Shown here one piece after another: positions 56,943 through 64,000 of a DNA stretch of 64,000 nucleotides. The stretch's first letter is position 1. The number at the start of each line of letters is the position of its first letter. The stretch covers positions 736,371 through 800,370 of the forward strand of contig JASCNX010000002.1 in the NCBI GenBank assembly GCA_029968055.1, written 5' to 3'. Under the pieces are notes generated by a model, which searched no databases, was not told where the DNA came from, and worked only from the letters and a program-made list of their open reading frames with translations. The stretch comes from Xenophilus aerolatus. GTDB taxonomy: Bacteria; Pseudomonadota; Gammaproteobacteria; Burkholderiales; Burkholderiaceae_C. Position numbers and translations under genes: made by a program.

Positions 56943-56958
56943 TTTCAGGAGATGCCGC

Positions 56959-57546
56959 ATGACCCGAGTCCTGATGATCGACAACTACGACTCCTTCACC
57001 TTCAACATCGTCCAGTACCTGGGCGAGCTGGGGGCGGAGGTGGAGACGGTGCGCAACGACGAGCTCACGCTGGAGGACATCGGCGCGCGCATCGATGCGG
57101 GGGTGACGCGGCTGGTGGTGTCGCCGGGGCCGTGCTCGCCGGCCGAGGCGGGCGTGTCGGTGCCGGCGATCCGGGCCTTCGCGGGCCAACTGCCGATCCT
57201 GGGCGTGTGCCTGGGGCACCAGTCGATCGGCGCGGCCTTCGGCGGCACCATCGTGCGGGCGCAGCAGCTCATGCACGGCAAGGTGAGCGAGATCACGACC
57301 ACGCGCGAGGGCGTGTTCGCCGGGCTGCCGGAGCGCTTCACCGTCAACCGCTACCACTCGCTGGCCATCGAGAAGGCCACCTGCCCGAAGGAACTCGCGC
57401 TCACCGCCTGGACCGACGATGGCGAGATCATGGGCGTGCGCCATACCGGCTTCGCCCACGAGGTGCGGGTCGAGGGCGTGCAGTTCCACCCCGAATCGAT
57501 CCTCACCGAGCACGGCCATGCCATGCTCAGGAACTTCCTGTCCTGA
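56959..57546 (+). CDS. trpG: Anthranilate synthase component II (glutamine amidotransferase)
   Basis: This 195-residue protein has AGGAG 7 bp before ATG 56959. A longer frame from 56827 is just the translated repeat arm and was rejected. The class I amidotransferase triad is [15 protein letters not shown] (nucleophile Cys) and VQFHPESI (His, Glu). [20 protein letters not shown] is the typical N-terminus. [11 protein letters not shown] forms the oxyanion region. It supplies ammonia to TrpE. It is preceded by the GxxExxY cassette, so co-transcription with trpE depends on readthrough of the cassette. Confidence 0.97.
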   Translation: MTRVLMIDNYDSFTFNIVQYLGELGAEVETVRNDELTLEDIGARIDAGVTRLVVSPGPCSPAEAGVSVPAIRAFAGQLPILGVCLGHQSIGAAFGGTIVRAQQLMHGKVSEITTTREGVFAGLPERFTVNRYHSLAIEKATCPKELALTAWTDDGEIMGVRHTGFAHEVRVEGVQFHPESILTEHGHAMLRNFLS

Positions 57547-57617
57547 CACCGGATGCGCCGTGGCGATGAAGCTCATGGCTGCTTGCCGGGGTGGGGCGGG
57601 TGATGGAGGCTTTTTTG

Positions 57618-58730
57618 ATGCATGAATCCCTGATCGACCTGCGCAGCGACACCGTGACGCAGCCCACGCCGGCGATGCGCGCCGCCATGCTGGCCGCGCC
57701 GCTGGGCGACGACGTCTTCGGCGCCGACCCGACGGTCAACGCGCTGCAGGAGCGCATCGCCACGCTGCTCGGCTTCGAGGCCGCGCTCTTCGTCCCCACG
57801 GGCACGCAGAGCAACCTGTGCGCCATCCTGGCGCACTGCGGCCGCGGCGACGAGTACATCGTCGGCCAGCAACAGCACAGCTACCGCTGGGAGGGTGGCG
57901 GCGCGGCGGTCTTCGGCAGCGTGCAGCCGCAGCCGCTGGACCATGCCCCGGACGGCACGCTGCCGCTGGCGCAGATCGAGGCGGCCATCAAGCCCGACGA
58001 TGCGCACTTCGCGCGCACCCGCCTGCTGGCGCTGGAGAACACGCTGGGCGGCAAGGTGTTGCCGATGGATTACCTGCGCGATGCGACGGCGCTGGCGCGC
58101 AGGCACGGCCTGGCAACGCACCTGGACGGCGCGCGGCTGTTCAACGCGGCGGTGGCGCAGTCGCAGCAGTCCAAGTCCGTTCGGGCTGAGCCGGTCGAAG
58201 CCGGGGCCGGGCCTTCGACAGGCTCAGGCCGAACGGGTCTCGTCTTCGAAGAAGCCCGCCGCATCGCCAGCCACTTCGACAGCGTCTCCGTCTGCTTCAG
58301 CAAGGGCCTCGGCGCACCGGTCGGCTCCACACTGGTCGGCAGCCGCGAGTTCATCGCGCGTGCGCACCGCATCCGCAAGATGGCCGGCGGCGGCATGCGC
58401 CAGGCCGGGCTGCTGGCCGCGGCGGCGCTGCATGCGCTGGACCACCACGTCGAACGCCTGGCCCAAGACCACGCGCTCGCGCGCCGGTTGGCCGAGGGGC
58501 TGGCCGCCATCCCGGGCCTTCGGGTGGAGGCGCCGCAGAGCAACATCGTCTTCGTCGACCTCGAGGGCGACGCCGTCGCGCGCGGTGCGGGGCTGATCGA
58601 TCACTTGAAGGCGCAGGGCGTGCTGGCCACTGGGCTGTACCGGCTGCGCTTCGTCACGCACCTGGACGTCGATGCCGCGGGCGTGGACCGCGCCATCGCC
58701 GCCGTGCGCGGCTTCGTCGCCCAGGCCTGA
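57618..58730 (+). CDS. ltaE: Low-specificity L-threonine aldolase with in-frame repeat insertion
   Basis: This 370-residue PLP enzyme starts at ATG 57618 with GGAGG 7 nt upstream. Motifs are LIDLRSDTVTQPTPAMRAAM, GDDVFGADPTVNALQERIAT, ALFVPTGTQSNLCAILAHC, LLALENTLGGKVLP and HLDGARLFNAAVAQ, with the PLP lysine in SVCFSKGLGAPVGS. It cleaves L-threonine or allo-threonine to glycine and acetaldehyde. A 20-codon palindromic element (58177-58236) is inserted between LFNAAVA and FEEARRIASHFDSV, a surface loop before the active-site lysine. The frame is intact, so the enzyme may be functional. Confidence 0.9.
   Translation: MHESLIDLRSDTVTQPTPAMRAAMLAAPLGDDVFGADPTVNALQERIATLLGFEAALFVPTGTQSNLCAILAHCGRGDEYIVGQQQHSYRWEGGGAAVFGSVQPQPLDHAPDGTLPLAQIEAAIKPDDAHFARTRLLALENTLGGKVLPMDYLRDATALARRHGLATHLDGARLFNAAVAQSQQSKSVRAEPVEAGAGPSTGSGRTGLVFEEARRIASHFDSVSVCFSKGLGAPVGSTLVGSREFIARAHRIRKMAGGGMRQAGLLAAAALHALDHHVERLAQDHALARRLAEGLAAIPGLRVEAPQSNIVFVDLEGDAVARGAGLIDHLKAQGVLATGLYRLRFVTHLDVDAAGVDRAIAAVRGFVAQA
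58177..58236 (+). repeat. Palindromic dispersed repeat inserted in frame in ltaE
   Basis: The arms are CCGTTCGGGCTGAGCCGGTC... (58177-58200) and CTTCGACAGGCTCAGGCCGA... (58213-58236), each 24 nt, with 22 of 24 complementary and a 12-nt loop. The whole is 60 bp, or 20 codons. The same family lies in clpV at 32318-32401. It encodes VRAEPVEAGAGPSTGSGRTG. Confidence 0.88.
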
Positions 58731-58746
58731 GCGGCCCGAACGCGCC

Positions 58747-59427
58747 ATGCCCGACACCCAGCACCTGCTGCTCTTCATCGGTGCCGGCCTGCTGCTCAAC
58801 CTCACGCCGGGGCCGGACGTGTTCTTCATCGTGAGCCATGCGCTGCGCGGCGGCGTGCGTCGCGGACTGGTCGCGGCACTGGGCATCGCGGCGGGCTGCT
58901 GCGTGCACGTCGTGGCGGCGGCCGTGGGGGTGAGCGCGCTGGTCGCGGCATCGGCCACGGCCTTCTCGGTGCTCAAGTGGGCGGGGGCGGCGTACCTGGT
59001 GTACGTCGGCATCACGATGCTGTTCGCGCGCAAGCCGGCGGACGGGCCCGACCTGCCCGCGACAGCGGCAGGCGAGGCAGGCGCTGTGGAGCGATCGGGC
59101 AGCGAATCGGCGGCCGCTGCCGTGTTCCGCCGGGGCTTCCTCACCAACGTGCTGAACCCCAAGGTGGCGCTGTTCTTCCTGGCCTTCGTGCCGCAATTCA
59201 TCGTCGCCGGCACGCCGCACGCGTGGGCCGTGTTCCTCGCGCTGGGGCTGCTGTTCACCTTCAACGGCCTCGCGGTGTGCGCCGGCTGGGCGCTGGCTGC
59301 GGCGTGGGCGGCGCGGCGTGCGGGCTTCATGCGGCGCGGCATGCAGGCGATGGAACGCGTCGCGGGCGCCGTGTTCATCGCCTTCGGCGTGCGCCTGGCC
59401 TTCACCGACGGCCCGGCCGCGCCCTGA
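58747..59427 (+). CDS. LysE/RhtB-family amino-acid exporter
   Basis: This 226-residue inner-membrane protein has about six hydrophobic helices. N-terminal LLLFIGAGLLLNLTPGPDVF and FIVSHALRGGVRRGLVAALG carry the TPGPD signature, followed by FRRGFLTNVLNPKVALFFLA and FVPQFI. It exports an amino acid or homoserine-lactone-type substrate that cannot be named. It follows ltaE by 16 bp, suggesting possible threonine, glycine or homoserine export, and precedes trpD. Confidence 0.88.
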   Translation: MPDTQHLLLFIGAGLLLNLTPGPDVFFIVSHALRGGVRRGLVAALGIAAGCCVHVVAAAVGVSALVAASATAFSVLKWAGAAYLVYVGITMLFARKPADGPDLPATAAGEAGAVERSGSESAAAAVFRRGFLTNVLNPKVALFFLAFVPQFIVAGTPHAWAVFLALGLLFTFNGLAVCAGWALAAAWAARRAGFMRRGMQAMERVAGAVFIAFGVRLAFTDGPAAP

Positions 59428-59478
59428 GAGCGGCGCGCGGCCGATTCGACCCCAGGATTCAAGGAGAGAGAGAGAACC

Positions 59479-60501
59479 ATGATCACCCCCCAGGAAGCGC
59501 TGCAGCGCACCATCGAGCACCGCGAGATCTTCCACGACGAGATGCTGCACCTGATGCGGCTGATCATGAAGGGCGAGATCTCGCCGCTCATGGTGGCGGC
59601 CATCACCACCGGCCTGCGCGTGAAAAAGGAAACCATCGGCGAGATCACCGCTGCCGCGCAGGTGATGCGCGAGCTGTCCGCCCGCGTGCACGTGGCCGAC
59701 AAGACGCACCTGGTCGACGTGGTGGGCACGGGCGGTGACGGCTCGCACACCTTCAACATCAGCACCTGCTCGATGTTCGTGGCCGCCGCCGCGGGCGCGC
59801 GCGTGGCCAAGCACGGCGGGCGCAGCGTGTCGAGCAAATCGGGCAGTGCGGACGTGCTGGAGGCGCTGGGCGTGAGCCTGCAGCGCACGCCGGAGCAGAT
59901 CGCCGACACCATCGCGCGCGTGGGCATCGGCTTCATGTTCGCGCCCAACCACCACCCCGCCATGAAGAACGTGGCGCCGGTGCGCAAGGAGATGGGCGTC
60001 AAGACCTTCTTCAACATCCTCGGGCCGCTCACCAACCCGGCCGACGCGCCCAACATCCTGATGGGCGTGTTCCATCCCGACCTCGTCGGCATCCAGGTGC
60101 GTGCGCTGCAGCGCCTGGGCGCCGAGCATGCCGTCGTGGTCTACGGCCGCGACGGCATGGACGAAGTGTCGCTCGGCGCGGCCACGCTCGTGGGCGAACT
60201 GAAGAACGGCGAGATCCGCGAGTACGAGATCCACCCCGAGGACTTCGGCCTGCAGATGGTGAGCAACCGCGGCCTGCGCGTGGAGACGCCCGAACAGTCG
60301 AAGGCCATGCTGGTCGGCGTGCTGGATGGCGAGCCCGGCGCACCGCGCGACATCGTGCTGCTCAACGCGGGTGCGACGCTGTATGCGGCCAATGTGGCCG
60401 ACTCCATCGGCATCGGCATCGAGAAGGCACGCGAAGCCATCGACTCCGGCGCTGCCAAGGCCAAGCTGGGCCAGTTGGTGGCGGCGACCGCGGCGGCCTG
60501 A
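59479..60501 (+). CDS. trpD: Anthranilate phosphoribosyltransferase
   Basis: This 340-residue protein has a GGAGAGAGAGAG-type site upstream. Motifs: [20 protein letters not shown] (PRPP/anthranilate), [40 protein letters not shown] and [17 protein letters not shown]. It transfers the phosphoribosyl group from PRPP to anthranilate, step two of tryptophan synthesis. It is 22 bp before trpC. Confidence 0.97.
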   Translation: MITPQEALQRTIEHREIFHDEMLHLMRLIMKGEISPLMVAAITTGLRVKKETIGEITAAAQVMRELSARVHVADKTHLVDVVGTGGDGSHTFNISTCSMFVAAAAGARVAKHGGRSVSSKSGSADVLEALGVSLQRTPEQIADTIARVGIGFMFAPNHHPAMKNVAPVRKEMGVKTFFNILGPLTNPADAPNILMGVFHPDLVGIQVRALQRLGAEHAVVVYGRDGMDEVSLGAATLVGELKNGEIREYEIHPEDFGLQMVSNRGLRVETPEQSKAMLVGVLDGEPGAPRDIVLLNAGATLYAANVADSIGIGIEKAREAIDSGAAKAKLGQLVAATAAA

Positions 60502-60523
60502 GCGGCGCGAGGAGAATCGAGCC

Positions 60524-61327
60524 ATGTCCGATATCCTGAACAAGATCGTCGCCGTCAAGCATGAGGAAGTGGCTGCGGCGAAGAAGCGCAACCCGCTGGA
60601 GGCGATCCGCTTCGACGCCGAGAGCCGCGTGCTCACGCGCGACTTCGTGGGCGCGATGCGCGCCAAGATCGCGGCCGGCCACGCCGCGGTGATCGCCGAG
60701 ATCAAGAAGGCCAGCCCCAGCAAGGGCGTGATCCGCGAGGGCGAGTTCATCCCGGCCGACCTGGCGCAGAGCTATGCCGAGGGCGACGGCGAGGTCAGCG
60801 CGGCCTGCCTCTCGGTGCTGACCGACAGGCAGTTCTTTCAGGGCAGCGTCGACTACCTCAAGCAGGCCCGCGCATCGTGCGGGCTGCCGGTGCTGCGCAA
60901 GGACTTCATGGTCGATGCCTGGCAGATCTACGAGTCGCGCGCGGTCGGTGCCGATTGCATCCTGCTCATCGCCGCCTGCCTGGACGACGCGCAGATGAAG
61001 GACTTCGAGGCCATCGCGACCGGCTTGGGCATGGCGGTGCTGGTCGAGGTGCACGACGCGGCCGAGATGGAGCGTGCGCTCAGGCTCAAGACGCCGCTGG
61101 TCGGGGTGAACAACCGCAACCTGCGCAACTTCGAAGTCTCGATCCAGACCACGATCGACCTCAAGGACCGGGTGCCGGCCGACCGGCTGCTGGTGACCGA
61201 ATCGGGCATCGCCACGCGCGAGGACGTGAAGACACTGCGCGACGCCGGCGTCGACGCCTTCCTGGTGGGTGAGAGCTTCATGCGCGCGCCGGAGCCGGGC
61301 GAGGCGCTGGCCCAGCTGTTCGCCTGA
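60524..61327 (+). CDS. trpC: Indole-3-glycerol phosphate synthase
   Basis: This 267-residue TIM-barrel enzyme has AGGAGAA before the ATG. Motifs: [20 protein letters not shown] (catalytic Lys), [60 protein letters not shown] and [20 protein letters not shown]. It closes the indole ring from CdRP. It is monofunctional with no TrpF fusion; trpF, trpB and trpA are not in the window. Confidence 0.97.
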   Translation: MSDILNKIVAVKHEEVAAAKKRNPLEAIRFDAESRVLTRDFVGAMRAKIAAGHAAVIAEIKKASPSKGVIREGEFIPADLAQSYAEGDGEVSAACLSVLTDRQFFQGSVDYLKQARASCGLPVLRKDFMVDAWQIYESRAVGADCILLIAACLDDAQMKDFEAIATGLGMAVLVEVHDAAEMERALRLKTPLVGVNNRNLRNFEVSIQTTIDLKDRVPADRLLVTESGIATREDVKTLRDAGVDAFLVGESFMRAPEPGEALAQLFA

Positions 61328-61393
61328 AGAGAGCCGGTGCGATGAATGTCGTAGCGGACTGCGCAGCGAAAGCAGGCGTGCAAGGCCGATTCC

Positions 61394-62125
61394 ATGCCTG
61401 AAGCGCGCGTCACCCAATTGCAGTCCGCCGACCCGGCGGACTGGCCCGTGGCGTCCGGCTGGCGGCCGCTGGTCGACGATTTCTTCGGCTCGGCCGTCGG
61501 CAGGAAGCTGCTCGGCTTCCTGGGCGAGCGGCTGGCGGCCGGCGCCAGCATCTTCCCGCCGCAGCCGCTGCGCGCGCTGGAACTCACGCCGCCCGAGGCG
61601 GTGCGCGTCGTGATCCTCGGCCAGGACCCGTACCACGGCCGCGGTCAGGCCGAGGGGCTGGCCTTCTCGGTGGCGCCGGGCGTCGCGCTGCCGCCGTCGC
61701 TGCGCAACATCTTCAAGGAACTGGAACGCGACCTGGGCACGCCGCCGCCCACCTTTCCCGAGCCCGGTGGAAGCCTGGTGAAGTGGGCGAAGAACGGTGT
61801 GCTGCTGCTCAACACCTGCCTCACGGTGGAGGAGGGCCAGGCGGCCAGCCATTCGGGCAAGGGCTGGGAGGTGCTGACCGACGCGGTGATCCGCCACGTG
61901 GCCGAGGGCCCGCGGCCCGTCGTCTTCATGCTCTGGGGCGCGCATGCGCAGGGCAAGCGTGGCTTCATCGACGGCAAGCGCCACAAGCTGCTGATGTCGA
62001 ACCATCCCTCGCCGCTGTCGGCGCTCAAGCCGCCGGTGCCCTTCATCGGCTGCGGACACTTCGGGCAGGCGCGCGCCTGGCGAGAGCCGCAGCAGGCGCT
62101 GGCGCCGTCCGATCCCGTCGGCTGA
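61394..62125 (+). CDS. ung: Uracil-DNA glycosylase, family 1
   Basis: This 243-residue protein has VVILGQDPYHGRGQAEGLAF (catalytic Asp in GQDPYH), LLLNTCLTVEEGQAASHSGK and GW, and KLLMSNHPSPLSALKPP (His in HPSP). It removes uracil from DNA. The usual trpC-ung order of Burkholderiales is kept. It is convergent with the patatin gene, with a 42-bp gap and no clear terminator. Confidence 0.96.
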   Translation: MPEARVTQLQSADPADWPVASGWRPLVDDFFGSAVGRKLLGFLGERLAAGASIFPPQPLRALELTPPEAVRVVILGQDPYHGRGQAEGLAFSVAPGVALPPSLRNIFKELERDLGTPPPTFPEPGGSLVKWAKNGVLLLNTCLTVEEGQAASHSGKGWEVLTDAVIRHVAEGPRPVVFMLWGAHAQGKRGFIDGKRHKLLMSNHPSPLSALKPPVPFIGCGHFGQARAWREPQQALAPSDPVG

Positions 62126-62167
62126 CAGCGCCGGCGGCTATCGTTTCGATGGCAATCGGCGAAAGCC

Positions 62168-63307
62168 CTACGCGCGTTTCGACGGCTTGTCGTTCGCAGC
62201 CGGCCTGAGCGGCGACAGCGGCGTGGTGACGGTGCCGGCCACGTAGTCCTGCTGGATGTCGATCGTGCTGTGGCGGCCCAGGGCGTTGAAGTTCTGCGCC
62301 AGCCAGTCGCTGGCGGCGGCCCGGCCGCTTTCGAACAGCGCTTCGATCATGCGGATGTCGGCCGACATCTTGCTGGCCGCCGACAGCGGCGCGTGGCCGG
62401 CGCTGTCGACGTCGATGCGGTGCAGCAGCAGCTTGCGGTACTGCGTGCCCTCCTGCAGCCGGCCGTCGGCCAGCAGCTGGTTGATGAAGTCGATGCTGCG
62501 CATCTGCGACAGCAGGCTGGCGTTGAAGGCCAGCTCGCTCATGCGCTGCTCGATCTCGAAGGGCGTGCGCGGGGTCTCCACGCGCTCCAGCGGATTGAGC
62601 TGCACCAGCACGATGTCGGCGCTCTGGCAGCGGTCGATCAGCGGCAGCAGCGCCGGGTTGGCCGAGTAGCCGCCATCCCAGTAGGGCTCGCCGTCGATCT
62701 CCACCGCCTGGAACATCGTGGGCAGGCAGGCCGAGGCCATCACGGCGGACAGCGTGAGCCGCTCGCCGTGGAAGATCTCCGCGCGACCGGTGCGCACCTG
62801 CGTGGCCGAGACGAAGACGCGGGGTGCGTCGAGCGCCGCCAGCGCGTCGAAGTCGATCTCCTGATCGAGGAGTTGGCGCAGCGGGTTGATGTCGAGCGGG
62901 TTGAAGTGGTACGGCGAGGCCCAGGGGTCCATGCCCAGCGTCGAGCGCAGGGCCGATCCGTCGCCGAAGAGCAGGCGCGCGAACTGCTGCGCGATCGCGC
63001 CGGGGGCTCCGGCACCGGCGACGCGGCGCCAGACGCGCTCCAGGGTCGCGCGGGCCGCGGCTTGCGCGGCGGCGCGGTCGCCACCGGCGGCCCGGGCGGT
63101 CGCGAAGCCGTGCGCCAGCGCCACCGCATTGACCGCGCCGGCGCTGGCGCCGCTGATGCCCTCGAAGTCGAGGCGGCCGTCTTCGAGCAGGGCGTCCAGC
63201 ACCCCCCAGGTGAAGGCGCCGTGCGAACCGCCGCCCTGCAGGGCGAGGTTCACCCGGCGGCGGGTGCGCTGTGCCGGCGCAGGAAGTGGCAAGGAAATCG
63301 GTTTCAT
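62168..63307 (-). CDS. Patatin-like phospholipase
   Basis: This 379-residue protein (start ATG 63307; an upstream ATG at 63331 is possible) has the patatin oxyanion motif LALQGGGSHGAFTWGVLDAL. The nucleophile elbow is GISGASAGAVNAVALAHGFA (GxSxG), and the catalytic Asp is in YWDGGYSANPALLPL. The Ser-Asp dyad is intact. It has no signal peptide. It probably hydrolyses phospholipid or acyl esters. In T6SS-rich genomes patatin proteins can be effectors, but this gene is outside the T6SS operons and lacks an immunity partner, so it is treated as housekeeping. Confidence 0.9.
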   Translation of the reverse strand: MKPISLPLPAPAQRTRRRVNLALQGGGSHGAFTWGVLDALLEDGRLDFEGISGASAGAVNAVALAHGFATARAAGGDRAAAQAAARATLERVWRRVAGAGAPGAIAQQFARLLFGDGSALRSTLGMDPWASPYHFNPLDINPLRQLLDQEIDFDALAALDAPRVFVSATQVRTGRAEIFHGERLTLSAVMASACLPTMFQAVEIDGEPYWDGGYSANPALLPLIDRCQSADIVLVQLNPLERVETPRTPFEIEQRMSELAFNASLLSQMRSIDFINQLLADGRLQEGTQYRKLLLHRIDVDSAGHAPLSAASKMSADIRMIEALFESGRAAASDWLAQNFNALGRHSTIDIQQDYVAGTVTTPLSPLRPAANDKPSKRA

Positions 63308-63459
63308 CCGGGTAATTGTGCACTGCAGCATTGAACTCAGGGTTAACCCTTAGCACAGGAGGGTTGCTGGGTGCGGAATGCCCGCCGCCGCAACTTTGCG
63401 TCGCATGCGGCGAGGCGGGTGACGAGCCGTTCGGGTCGTGCTATAGTTCGAGGTTCGCC
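63308..63459. promoter_or_regulatory. Intergenic region with tRNA operon promoter
   Basis: The tRNA promoter has a -35-like GTGACG at 63419-63424 and a -10 TATAGT at 63442-63447, with a 17-bp spacer, 13 bp before tRNA-Tyr. This matches a strong stable-RNA promoter arrangement for the tRNA-tuf block. Nothing else is recognised in the gap. Confidence 0.65.
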
Positions 63460-63545
63460 GGAGAGGTGGCCGAGTGGTTAATGGCAGCAGACTGTAAATC
63501 TGCCCTCTTACGAGTACGCTGGTTCGAATCCAGCCCTCTCCACCA
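63460..63545 (+). tRNA. tRNA-Tyr (GTA)
   Basis: This 86-nt class II tRNA has acceptor GGAGAGG paired with CCTCTCC, anticodon GTA at 63494-63496, and a long variable arm (GCCCTCTTACGAGTACG region). The T-arm is GGTTCGAATCC and CCA is encoded at 63543-63545. First of three tRNAs before tuf. Confidence 0.96.
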
Positions 63546-63620
63546 GCGATCGAAAGGATTTGTCAGGCGCTTGAAAAACGAGCGCGCGCGACGAGCCGGC
63601 GTGTGCCGGAGCGTCACGAT

Positions 63621-63694
63621 GCGGGAGTAGTTCAATGGTAGAACCCCAGCCTTCCAAGCTGATGACGCGGGTTCGATTCCCGTCTCCCGCTCCA
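63621..63694 (+). tRNA. tRNA-Gly (TCC)
   Basis: This 74-nt tRNA has acceptor GCGGGAG paired with CTCCCGC, anticodon TCC at 63653-63655 in loop CTTCCAA and T-arm GGTTCGATTCC. CCA is encoded at 63692-63694. The first anticodon-stem pair is a C-A mismatch. Confidence 0.96.
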
Positions 63695-63736
63695 GACAGG
63701 TCCGTGTTCGTTGGTTCAGGCAATGGTTTTCGTGTC

Positions 63737-63811
<75 letters not shown>

Positions 63812-63883
63812 AAGATTCGGGGAGAGCGCAGCAGCGCTGCCCTCCTTGTCGTGTGATCCAGTTATTTTTCGGAGTCGAAAAAA

Positions 63884-64000
63884 ATGGCAAAAGGCAAGTT
63901 CGAGCGCACCAAGCCGCACGTGAACGTGGGCACGATCGGTCACGTGGACCATGGCAAGACGACGCTGACGGCGGCGATCGCCACGGTGCTGTCGGCCAAG
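63884..64000 (+). CDS. tuf: Elongation factor Tu, N-terminal part
   Basis: The gene is cut by the right window edge, and 39 codons are visible. [20 protein letters not shown] is the EF-Tu start, and the P-loop [10 protein letters not shown] follows. GGAG lies at 63871-63874, 9 bp before the ATG. The tRNA-Tyr/Gly/Thr-tuf order is conserved in proteobacteria and implies co-transcription from the promoter at 63419-63447. Confidence 0.97.

Noticed and set aside
62168..63307. Patatin as a T6SS lipase effector
   Set aside because: It is separated from T6SS genes by about 10 kb of housekeeping genes and lacks an immunity or adaptor partner. A normal cellular phospholipase is more likely.

Overview
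The window is very GC-rich (roughly 70% G+C) and its gene content points to a betaproteobacterium of the order Burkholderiales, most likely Comamonadaceae (Variovorax/Acidovorax-like). The pointers are the gph-trpE-trpG-trpD-trpC-ung neighbourhood, the tRNA-Tyr/tRNA-Gly/tRNA-Thr/tuf block, and two dispersed repeat families that I recall from such genomes. This assignment is inference; no 16S rRNA gene is present.

Layout. (1) 1-8887: a signalling and envelope block. A minus-strand operon encodes an ABC-type binding protein, a hybrid histidine kinase and two glycosyltransferase-like proteins. A second hybrid kinase is divergent from a tandem pair of PhnD-like periplasmic binding proteins. (2) 9032-43865: a long plus-strand type VI secretion (T6SS) operon in the order tssK, [823-bp repeat-filled gap], tssL, tssM, tagF, ppkA, mltA, sigma-like, anti-sigma-like, caspase, hcp-like, tagJ, tssE, tssF, tssG, TPR-methyltransferase, clpV, vgrG, DUF2169/pentapeptide, pentapeptide, DUF3540, PAAR-like DUF4150, FHA protein, pppA. 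(3) 43933-49282: a minus-strand T6SS operon in the order tssA, tssB, tssC, hcp, PG-binding-like, ompA-like, with tssJ divergent at 49354-49875. (4) 49897-52292: a second, degenerate TssL-like/TssM-like pair, divergent from a NarL-type response regulator (52533-53228). (5) 53260-62125: housekeeping genes gph, a chalcone-isomerase-like protein, the trp genes E, G, D and C, an L-threonine aldolase, a LysE exporter and ung. A GxxExxY gene bounded by 53-bp inverted repeats sits between trpE and trpG. (6) 62168-64000: a patatin phospholipase, three tRNAs and the start of tuf.

How it works together. All thirteen core T6SS components can be assigned (TssA, B, C, E, F, G, J, K, L, M, ClpV/TssH, Hcp/TssD and VgrG/TssI), so the machine looks complete. 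Post-translational control by the threonine-phosphorylation pathway is present (PpkA kinase, PppA phosphatase, FHA protein, TagF). Many adjacent genes overlap by ATGA or GTGA, which suggests translational coupling. No recognisable toxin-immunity pair is present. The DUF2169/pentapeptide/DUF3540/DUF4150 cassette after vgrG looks like an effector-loading module, and the VgrG tail is the only obvious unassigned cargo candidate.

The unusual parts are: a sigma-like/anti-sigma-like/exported caspase trio inside the T6SS operon; DUF4384-like domains recurring in the kinase, the caspase and the second TssL-like protein; the degenerate TssL/TssM pair; an inverted-repeat GxxExxY cassette inside the trp operon; a possible trp leader peptide with alternative hairpins; and two palindromic repeat families, one of which is inserted in frame in clpV and in the threonine aldolase gene.
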